From Molossus alvarezi (lineage: Eukaryota > Chordata > Mammalia > Chiroptera > Molossidae), in contig CM073890.1 of assembly GCA_037176705.1 (NCBI GenBank), positions 95,222,591 to 95,286,590 of the forward strand: a stretch of 64,000 nt of DNA. Reading direction: 5' to 3'. A program made the translations under genes and the position numbers. Shown here one piece after another: positions 11,750-21,080 of this stretch. The notes below the pieces were generated by a model. The model made no database searches. It was not told the DNA's origin and worked only from the letters and a program-made list of their open reading frames with translations. Positions within the stretch are counted from its first letter, which is position 1. Every line of letters starts with the position of its first letter.

Positions 11750-12754
11750 GACGTTCTAATGATGCTAAGACAGAGAGATATTTAGATATTTGTCCAAATA
11801 CACTGAATGAATTGGGGGTAGATCCAGGAATAGATTCTGGTGCCTCCCACTCTTTTCTATTCCTCAGATGCCTAGTCCATGATTCACTGTTTCATTAACA
11901 AGGGAGGATAGAAAGATTTTAATTTTTCTTACATAAAATTACACACCATAGACTCTATCTATTATTTGCCACTGTCTGGCTTTTAGCAGGAAAAAAGTGG
12001 GTCTTGATGCTCTAGTTGCATTTTTTGGAAACACTCTTTTATCCGAGGCACAATATGCCCAGAATAGATTCCAGCAGCACTGGTATTTGAATAAGGAAAC
12101 TAAACTAAAAATGTCATAAGTAACTCAAAAGAGGATTGATGTCAACTATCAACTGCCGCCTTTCTTACACTCTTTGAATGGAGTGGATTAAGCACTCTGT
12201 ATTCTTTCTTGTCATGAATTAAAGATTTATTTGGATATATTAGCTAAGATATCCCTTCAGCTTTCAAGTCCGGGGGGGGGAAACCCCACTTACTAAAAGT
12301 GGTAAGTTGAATTATTAAATATGTTTAAAATTTTGCATAATGTAATTCTAAAGTAACTTTGAGGAATCTTTTATTCAAAAATGTTTTTCTCAACTCTCTA
12401 TAGAAGCATTCAAGAAGTACTTATCACATGAGCCTTGTTCTTCAGACCACACATCATAAGGCAGCAGAATGCATTTCCTGTTCTCATGAGTATAAATAAA
12501 AAAGACATTATAAACCCAGAAAAATAAGTTAAACATACATTCAGGCAAGTAAAGAAAAAGTACAAGGATTTTGAGTAACCTTTATAAACCTTGCTCGGCT
12601 TGAGCCTTGTCTCAGTGTAGTCAAAAGAAGCACACGTCTCATTTTAATAGCTTTGAAAAATAATATTATTCTTTCAGGTTTTCTTGTTGAAATAGCACAG
12701 GAGATTAGAGAGCATAGTGCATTACAAAGTTTCTTAAATATTTTCTTCTTCTTC
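11750..12754. other. Unassigned sequence
   Basis: No repeat or gene recognised. A run of nine G lies near 12,272. Confidence 0.4.
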
Positions 12755-12855
12755 TTTTTTTTTTTTTTATGGTACGTGCCCCGAGGGGGAACCAAACCCT
12801 GGACTCTCTGGTCCGCAGGCCGACGCTCCAACTGCTGAGCCAAACCGGCCAGGGC
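12755..12855 (-). mobile_element. Short tRNA-only SINE
   Basis: On the minus strand the GCCCTGGCCGG head, A-box and B-box region run to GGGGCACGTACC and then directly into a poly-A tail (T run 12,755-12,768). The CT-rich body of the full SINE is absent. Weak short flanking repeats (TTTCTTCT) fit a TSD. Diagnostic bases (CCCCTCGGGG rather than CCGCTAAGGG) separate it from the young full-length copies, so it is not just a broken full-length element. Confidence 0.85.
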
Positions 12856-13677
12856 TTTCTTCTGATATTACAGAATCACTCTAGGACTCTCATTTTCATG
12901 GCAGCCCTTCTAGCACCATGCACTAAATCTCCTTGCTGCCATATTACCCTGTCCACTCTGTTCTCTGCCTCCCATCCTCTGCTCCTCACATTCACAAGCT
13001 AGGACCCTTCCCACTGAACAGGGTTCCCAGGGATGTGCTTCAGTTCTTTGCTCTGGTTGCTTAGTATGATGAGCAGCTATTCTGAAATTCAGGTGAATAA
13101 AATGACTTGAATATGTAAAAAATAAAATAAATCCATGAAATTCACTATGGTAAAATCACTCTGGATAGAACTGTTGAAGGAAGACTTTGGGGAAGAGGAG
13201 GGAATCCGATCAGCTGCAGAAAGAAGGATAAGACATAGCTACGATGAGATCAGCAGAGAAGGGACATTCAAGGTGAGTTTATGAATAATATCACATGAAT
13301 TGGGAATTAATGTGGAGCTGGGCAGACAATTAATTCTGATGGTTTGGATTATTTGAGAAAGATGGCTATGAGAGACTACTGAAAAATTAGCTATAAATAT
13401 AGAATGCCCAAGACATTTACAATTTTTGGACATGTTTTTATTCTATGATGCTTTAGGTCATGATAGGCATTGCAGGGGTTTTGTTGCTAAGTGACACAAT
13501 GAAGATAATGTGATAAAGGAGGAATTAAAGAGGGGACACAAGAGAGAGGAATATCCTAAAAGCGAGGGATGTTGGCTCAGACATAAAGACATGAAAGACA
13601 TCTGAGAAGTATGGGTAGGAATGGGAAAGAAATAGCTCTGTATTTGTATTCTTTCTACTCACACTGATAGTTTTATG
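12856..13677. other. Unassigned sequence
   Basis: No gene or recognised repeat. The segment ends at the target site of the young L1. Confidence 0.4.
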
Positions 13678-13690
13678 AAGAAATCATTCA

Positions 13691-14499
13691 GAGGAGCGAA
13701 AAAATGGCGGCGGAGTGAACGGAGCTACACAGACCGTCTTCCAGAACCAAACTGGAATTACAACTATAACACAGACAAATCGACGGGGAAAACCAACAGA
13801 AAAGCAGCTTGGAGGACCATACAACGAGGGACACTGACTCCATCCTGGTAGGCTTGGGAAGGCGCGAGACGGGCCTGGGAGCCCACGGTCGGCAGCTCGG
13901 CAGCGGCCTCAGCTGGGAGCAGCGCCCTCGGGTCACACTCCCAGGCGGCCCCACAGCGCAGCCGGGACAGAGGCTGAAACAGCCACAGCCACTCACCTTG
14001 GGCTCCGGCAGAGGGAGGGCGGACTGGACTGGAGCTGAGACGGGACACTCGGGGTTTGGAGGGCGCTCAGAGCTTTGGCTGAGTGCAGCCACTCAGGACA
14101 GTGGCCACATTGCTCCTTCCCAGGGCTCTGAGGAGAGGCAGCAGCCCCTCCCTCGGAGATCCAACCCCACCTTGTGGGCCATTGAAGTGCTAATTGAGGC
14201 TCATTAACAAGGAGCATCTGCCCACCCTCGGGAAATCCCCTTGTGCTAAGCACCTGAGGGAATTTTTCAATCAACTGACAACCCAAAACTCATCAAGTAA
14301 CCTCGACTGCTAGCCTCCAGGCAAAAAGCTAGAGGATAACAGTACCTTTCCTGGGCTGGCAACTTTAACCAGGAAAGTAAGACTTGACAGTGGTGTTTAA
14401 CGTGGGTCCTCCCTCGCTCATCTAAACACATGAGAGGGAGCCACAAACAGCAGAACACCAACACCCACAGGGAAAACTTGACAGGCTCCAAAGCCCACA
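13691..14499 (+). promoter_or_regulatory. L1 copy 1 5' UTR / internal promoter
   Basis: About 0.8 kb, GC- and CpG-rich especially at 13,850-14,060, in strong contrast to the AT-rich surroundings. Near the first base (13,701-13,711) is AAAATGGCGGC, which resembles the YY1-binding motif at the 5' end of primate L1 promoters. Promoter function is inferred from position in a full-length L1. Minus-strand open frames in it are not conserved in frame with copy 2. Confidence 0.8.
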
Positions 14500-15394
14500 G
14501 TGACAGCCAAAATGGTGAAACACAGAAACAGAAGCCAAATGAAAGAACAAGAGACCTCCACCGAAGATGAGATCAATGTGGAGCAATTAGGCATGTTAAC
14601 AGAGCTAGAATTCAGAGCCATGATCTTGAGAAAGCTGAACAGCATGAGAAAGGACATAGAGACACTGAAAATAAGCCAACTGGAAATTAAAAACCAACAA
14701 GAAGAGATAAAAAATGACATATCAGAAATGAAAAACACATTGGAAGGTTTAAAAAGCAGAGTAGAGGAAGCTGAGGACCGGATCAGTGAATTAGAAGACA
14801 GGGTAGAAAAAATCAACCAATCAGAAAAACAAAAGGAAAAAACTATTAAAAAACAGGAAGACAGCTTAAGAGAACTATGGGACAACTGGAAACGTAATAA
14901 TATTCGCATCATAGGAGTCCCCGAAGAAGAAGAAAATGAGCAAGGGATAGAGAATATATTCAAAAAAATAGTGAGAGAAAACTTCCCTAATTTGGTGAAG
15001 GAAGAAGGCATTCAAGTTCAAGAAGCACAGAGAGCCCCAAGTAAGAAGAACCCAAAACAGGCCCACACCAAGACACATAGTAATTAAAATGCCACAAATT
15101 AAAGACAAAGAGAGAATCCTAAAAGCAGCAAGAGATAAGCAACAGGTTACCTACAAAGGGAACCCCATAAGGCTCTCAGCTGACTTCTCACAAGAAACAC
15201 TACAGGCCAGAAGAGAATGTCATGAAGTAATCAAAGTCATGAAAAACAAGAATCTGAATCCAAGACTACTCTACCCAGCAAGGCTATCATTCAAAATAGA
15301 AGATCAAATAAAGAGCTTTCCAGACAAAAAAAGGCTAAGGGAATACATTAGCACCAAACCAGCACTGCAAGAAATGTTAAAAGGACTGCTGTAA
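14500..15394 (+). pseudogene. L1 ORF1 (ORF1p RNA chaperone), frameshifted
   Basis: ORF1p is the trimeric nucleic-acid chaperone that packages L1 RNA in cytoplasmic RNPs. The first frame runs 195 codons from the ATG at 14,500: a basic N-terminus, a long heptad-rich coiled coil (about residues 35-125) and the start of the RRM (RNNIRIIGVPEE). One extra A in the run at 15,054-15,057 (four A, versus three in copy 2) shifts the frame. The rest of ORF1 (basic C-terminal domain with 'ARRECHEVIKVMKNK' and 'YPARLSFKIED') continues in another frame from 15,089 to the stop at 15,394. In copy 2 the same gene is open for 297 residues. ORF2 follows after 45 bp. Confidence 0.93.
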
Positions 15395-15439
15395 TGAGCA
15401 GTAGGAATGGGAAGAAAAATAGAACCACACTAAACAAAA

Positions 15440-18400
15440 ATGGCAATAAATAAGTACATATCAATAATCACCTTAAACATAAATGGATTGAATGCTCCCA
15501 TAAAAAGACACAGAGTAGCTGATTGGATAAGAAAGCACGACTCATCTATATGTTGTTTACAAGAGACCCACCTCTCAACAAAAGACTCACATAGGTTGAA
15601 AGTGAAGGGATGGAAAAAATTTTTCCAGGCAAATGGAAAGCAAAAAAAAAAGCTGGGGTAGCAATTCTCATATCTGATAAAATAGATTTCAAAATGAAAA
15701 CCATAACTAGAGACAAAGAAGGCCACTATATAATATTGAAAGGATCTATACAACAGGAAGATATAACCTTGATAAACATATATGCACCCAATAAAGGAGC
15801 ACCAAAATATATTAAAAATCTTCTAGAGGACTTCCAAGGAGAAATTGACAACAATACTATCATAGCAGGGGACTTCAACACCCCATTGACAGCACTGGAT
15901 AGATCCTCTAGGCGAAAAATTAGCAAGGAAACAGAGACTCTAAATGAAGCACTAGACCAAATGGACTTAATAGATATCTACAGAGAATTACACCCCAAAA
16001 CCACAGAATACACATTCTTCTCAAGTGCACATGGGACATTCTCAAAGATAGACCACATGATAGGACACAAACTAAATCTCTTCAAGTTCAAGAAGATTGA
16101 AATCATATCAAGCATCTTCTCAGATCACAATGGCATGAAACTAGAAATCAATTGCAACAAGAACATGCAAAGACATTTCAACACATGGAGGCTAAATAGC
16201 ATGTTATTAAACAGTGAATGGGTCACCGAGGAGATCAAGGAAGAGATTAAAAACTTCCTGGAAACCAATGAAAATGAACACACAACAACACAAAATCTAT
16301 GGGATGCAGCGAAAGCAGTTCTGAGAGGGAAGTTCATAGCACTACAGGCCTACCTCAAAAAACAAGAAAAATTTCTAATTGACTGTCTAACCTCGCAACT
16401 TAAAGAATTAGAAAGCAAACAACAAAAAAAAAAAAAACCCAGAGCAAGTAGAAGGAAGGAAATAGTAAAGATCAGAGCAGAAATAAATGACATAGAGACC
16501 AAAAAAACAATTCAAAGGATCAATGAAACAAAGAGTTGGTTTTTCGAAAAGATAAACAAGATTGATGGACCCTTACCTAGACTCACCAAGAAACAAAGAG
16601 AGAGAACCCAAATACACAAAATCAGAAATGAAAGGGGAGAAGTAACAACCAACACCACGGAAATACAAAAGATCGTTAACAACTACTGTGAACAAGTATA
16701 TGGCAACAGATTCAACAATCTAAGCAAAATGGACAAATTTCTAGAAACACACAGTCTCCCACAACTATTCCCGGAAGAGATAGAAAACTTGAACAGACCA
16801 ATAACAACTAAGGAAATTGAAGAGGTAATCAGGACTCTCCCAGAAAACAAAAGCCCAGGCCCAGATGGCTTCACAGGGGAGTTTTACCGAACATTCAAAA
16901 AAGAACTAACACCCATTCTCCTCAAACTATTTCAAAAAATTCAAGAAGAAGGAAGACTTCCAAACACGTTCTATAAGGCCAGCATAATTCTAATTCCAAA
17001 ACCAGAAAAAGACACTATGAAGAAAGAAAACTACAGGCCAATATCCCTGATGAACATAGATGCCAAAATCCTGAACAAAATATTAGCAAATAGGATCCAG
17101 AAATACATCAAAAAAATTATTCACCATGACCAAGTGGGATTCATTCCAGGGATGCAAGGCTGGTACAATATTCGCAAATCAATAAACATGATACACCACA
17201 TAAACAAAATGAAGAATAAGAACCACATGATCATATTAATAGATGCTGAAAAAGCATTCGACAAAATCCAGCATCCATTTCTGATACAAACGCTCAGCAA
17301 TGTAGGAATAGAGGGATTATATCTCGACGTAATAAAGGCCATATATGAAAGACCTACAGCCAACATCATACTCAATGGACAGAAACTAAAAACATTTCCA
17401 TTAAGAACAGGAACAAGACAGGGATGTCCACTTTCGCCACTCTTATTTAACATTGTACTGGAAGTCTTAGCCACAGCAATCAGGCATGAAGAAAAAATAA
17501 AAGGGATCCAAATTGGAAAGGAGGAAGTGAAACTGTCATTATTTGCACATGACATGATATTATACATAGAAAACCCTAAAGACTCCATCAAAAATCTACT
17601 AGACTTAATAAATGAATTTGGCAAAGTAGCAGGATACAAAATTAACGTCAAGAAATCGACGGCATTCTTGTACACCAATGATGAACTCACAGAAAGAGAA
17701 ACTGAAAAAACAATCCCATTTACCATCGCGCCAAAAAAATTATGATACCTAGGAATAAACTTAACCAAAGAAATAAAGGACCTATTTGCAGAAAACTACA
17801 GGTCATTGAACAAAGAAATAGAGGAAGATATAAAAAAGTGGAAGCACATACCCTGTTCATGGATTGGAAGAATTAACATCATTAAAATGTCCATACTACC
17901 CAAAGCAATCTATAGATTCAATGCAATCCCCATCAAAATACCAACAACATATTTCATAGAACTAGAACAAATACTTCAAAAGTTCATATGGAACCAAAAA
18001 AGACCCCGAATAGCCACAGCAATCTTGAAAAAAAAGAACAAAGTAAGTGGGATCACCATACCAGATATCAGGTTATACTACAAAGCGACTGTAACCAAAA
18101 CAGCCTGGTACTGGCACAAGAACAGGCATATAGACCAGTGGAACAGAAATGAAAACCCAGAAATGGACCCAAGGCAATACGCTCAATTAATATTTAACAA
18201 AGGTGGCAAGAGCATACAGTGGAGTAAAGACAGCCTCTTTAATAAATGGTGTTGGGAAAATTGGACAGCTACATGCAAAAAAATGAAACTAGACCATCAA
18301 CTTACACCATACACAAAAATAAACTCAAAATGGATAAAAGACTTAAATGTGACCCGTGAATCCATAAAAATTCTAGAAGAAAATGAAGGCAACAAAATTT

Positions 18401-19271
18401 CGGACATCATACGGAGCAGAATTTTCACTGATACATCACCTAAGGCAACAGAAATAAAGGAGCAAATGAACACATGGGACTACATCAAACTAAAAAGCTT
18501 CTGCACAGCAAAAGAAACAATCATCAAAATGGAAAGGCAACCCACTGTATGGGAGAACATCATTGCCAATGATGTATCAGATAAGGGGTTAATTTCCAAT
18601 ATATATAGAGTGCTCATACAACTCAACAAAAGGAAGACAAAGAACCCAATTAAAAAATGGGCAGAGGAGCTGAATAGACACCTCTCCAAACAGGACATAC
18701 AAATGGCCAAGAGACATATGAAGAAATGCTCAACATCACTAATCATAAGAGAGATGCAAATTAAACAACAATGAGGTATCACCTCACACCTGTCAGAATG
18801 GCCTCCATCAACAAATCATCAAACAACAAGTGTTGGCGAGGGTGTGGAGAAAAGGGAACTCTAATACACTGCTGGTGGGAATGCAGACTGGTGCAGCCGC
18901 TATGGAAAACAATATGGTGCTACCTCAAAAAATTAAAAATTGAACTACCATTTGACCCAGTGATCCCACTGCTGGGAATATACCCTAAGAAGCCTGAAAC
19001 ACCAATCAGGAAGAATATATGTACCCCCATGTTCATAGCAGCACTATTTACAATAGCTAAGATCTGAAAACAGCCCAAGTGTCCACCAGTAGATGAATGG
19101 ATAAAAAAGCTGTGGTACATATACACAATGGAGTACTATGCAGCGGTAAGAAAGAAAGATCTCTTATCCTTTGAGACGACATGGAGGGACCTGGAAAGTA
19201 TTATCCTAAGTGAAAGAAGCCAAGCAGAAAAAGTCAAATACCACATGATCTCACTTATATACGGAATATAA
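15440..19271 (+). pseudogene. L1 ORF2 (endonuclease-reverse transcriptase), disrupted
   Basis: ORF2p nicks target DNA and reverse-transcribes L1 RNA there. The N-terminal AP-type endonuclease keeps 'ITLNINGLNAP', 'CCLQETHLS', 'AGDFNTPL' and '[10 protein letters not shown]'. The RT region keeps '[16 protein letters not shown]', '[12 protein letters not shown]' and '[20 protein letters not shown]'. The C-terminus has the Cys-rich '[18 protein letters not shown]'. Breaks are a 10-A tract at 15,642-15,651 (frameshift; eight A would keep frame), TGA at 17,743-17,745 where copy 2 has CGA, loss of one A near 18,763-18,765 (frameshift), and TGA at 19,065-19,067 where copy 2 has TGG. The RT metal-binding FADD motif reads FAHD (CAT at 17,548-17,550). 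The longest open piece is 711 codons (15,610-17,745). Confidence 0.95.
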
Positions 19272-19539
19272 TGAACATAACAGTCTGAGGAATGCAGTAG
19301 ACCCAGAAACATGGAAGTAGGGCACAAACTGACATCCCTCAGAAGAGGGGGTGGGGGGGCGGGGGGGTGGGAAGAGATAAACCACAGAAGTTATATGCAT
19401 GTATGCATGACCAATGGACATGGACAACTAAGCCGGGGATGGGGCGTAGGTGGGGTGGGGTGGGGGGTGCCAATGGGGTAAAAAGGTAAAATATTTGTAA
19501 CAAAAAAATAAATAAAAAATTCATAAAAAAAAAAAAAAA
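19272..19539 (+). other. L1 copy 1 3' UTR with G-quadruplex tracts and poly-A tail
   Basis: Two G-rich tracts (19,347-19,371 and about 19,434-19,468) have four or more runs of at least three G and could form G-quadruplexes, a known feature of L1 3' UTRs. The end carries AATAAA-type sequence (aaaaaaataaataaaaaatt), then a pure A tail. Confidence 0.88.
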
Positions 19540-19552
19540 AAGAAATCATTCA

Positions 19553-20983
19553 TCAGTCTCATTGGGAAACACAGTATCAACAATAACCATTTAAATTATT
19601 CATTCTTTTAAGGACCCAAATAATAAAAGGATAAACTTGCCTATTTTGTTTTTCACATTTACATTCCTACCTAAGGAAAAATCAAGAGGCATAGAATAAT
19701 TTGATGATTGTGTATATATTGTTTTACATTTCAGGGTGTTTTTTGTTGTTGCTGTAGTTGTTTACAGAGGCTGGACAATGTGGTCTCCATTCAGAAGAGC
19801 TGATGCTTAGGTGAAATTCAGTAGCACTGTAACCAACGGGAGGAGAAAACAAAACTGAAGGATCGCTGGGGGCAGCAGGAACGCCCTTCATACTGGAGAG
19901 TTCTTAAGCCCTGTACCATTTAGTTATTCTCAGAAGTTACTGTCATGAACCCTAATGACTAAATCAGCAGTTGCATCTGTTCTACTCTCCACTTTACTCT
20001 TTCTATGTTCTCTGAGCTCCCAACACCAACAGGTGATGGGAATACCGTCACCGTAGAAAATAGGGACTCAGAGAGGCACCTCCAAGTTTGTCATAGTCCC
20101 CACTGTTAACATGAGTTCGATGACATACTGCTTGATGATTCAGACAAGGGGACCCCTTGACTCAAGATGTCCACAGACTAAAATGGGAATTGACAGTTTG
20201 TGAGGAAAAATGTCAATATCCGTAACCATTCAGGAGATTAAGCTTTATACATTAAGAAACAAGGCATTCAGATGAAAGTAGCCTCATATTACTCCATGGC
20301 CACTTAGAGAGCCTCTTCCTCCTTTTTCCTCAGAATGCCGAAGACTCTCGCCAGAAGAGACGGGCAATATAAACTGTGGGGTGGTAGAATGAGAGAGGGG
20401 GGTTACTGTGGACTCACTTGCTGGCCACTGAATGTACAAAATTGCTACTTTTCACATTTCTTCCTAGCTTAGATTTATGCACATAAACCAGTGCAGACGC
20501 CCATGAAAAACATTTCGCCAAATATGGAGTCCAAATGACGGGACTCTTGGGTTATGGTGCTAGGAGGGTGTGCATTTGATGTCGAGGAGACAGCCATCCG
20601 TGACCCCTTGGACTGGAGGTGGTTAACGAGAATGATAACTGTGAATGCGTTTTCTGTTTTTTTCTCCCAGCTGTGAAGTTTGGGAGGACGTCCAAGAACA
20701 AGGGCCATCAGCCTTGCTGAAGTGCAGAGGTAGCAGCGGCAGCAGAATGGGGAGGCGGAAACCCTGGCCAGGGTGTATGTACAGCAGCAACGACAACAGC
20801 CTCAGCAACCTGAACGAGGCTGGTGGCACTAACCAGGGGACATGGCATTGACCTGCCCAAGTCCGAGGGTCATTACAACGTGGATTCCAGCCAGCCGTTT
20901 CCTGATCAGTCAGGACTTGACATGACTGGAATCAAACAGATAAACAGAAACCCACCTGCGACCTCACACCCCTTGTTTTGCCT
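19553..20983. other. Unassigned, GC-richer block
   Basis: About 1.4 kb without a recognised repeat and visibly GC-richer than the surroundings, mainly 20,560-20,960. At 20,655-20,671 a polypyrimidine tract ends in CAG and looks like a splice acceptor. Downstream are purine-rich CAGCAG/CAGCAA codon-like runs (near 20,735-20,815), but every frame is broken within about 70 codons. It may be an unrecognised pseudogene, a non-coding exon or unique DNA. No function is claimed. Confidence 0.3.
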
Positions 20984-21080
20984 CCCCCCCCCCCCCATAG
21001 GTGCTCCTAGCAGGTGCCGAACTTGAGACTCTCTGGTCTGCAGGCTGATGCTCCAACCACTGAGCCAAACCGGCCAGGGC
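20984..21080 (-). mobile_element. Short tRNA-only SINE (diverged)
   Basis: On the minus strand it has the GCCCTGGCCGG head, A-box and a diverged B-box region, then ends at GGAGCACCTAT directly before a homopolymer run (13 C on plus, 20,984-20,996). It lacks the CT-rich body. It is more diverged than the short copy at 12,755. The poly-C tract in place of poly-T is odd and may reflect later change. Confidence 0.75.

Larger units (their letters stand above)
13691..19539 (+). mobile_element. Nearly full-length young LINE-1 (copy 1)
   Basis: Complete LINE-1 architecture on the plus strand: CpG-rich 5' UTR (13,691-14,499), ORF1 (14,500-15,394), 45-bp spacer, ORF2 (15,440-19,271), G-rich 3' UTR and poly-A tail. 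A perfect 13-bp TSD (AAGAAATCATTCA) lies at 13,678-13,690 and 19,540-19,552, so the copy is full-length and recent. Both ORFs are broken, and ORF2 also carries a missense change in the RT active site, so it should not be autonomous now. It is closely similar to copy 2 at 56,397-62,221. Confidence 0.97.

Noticed and set aside
12541..12843. 100-codon minus-strand frame with a lysine run
   Set aside because: It is the T tract and head of the short SINE.
13688..14092. Antisense ORF in the L1 copy 1 5' UTR, possible ORF0-like gene
   Set aside because: Copy 2 has a similar peptide (61,870-62,289), but a 2-base difference switches its reading frame part way, so the frame is not conserved. CpG-rich sequence has few stops by chance.
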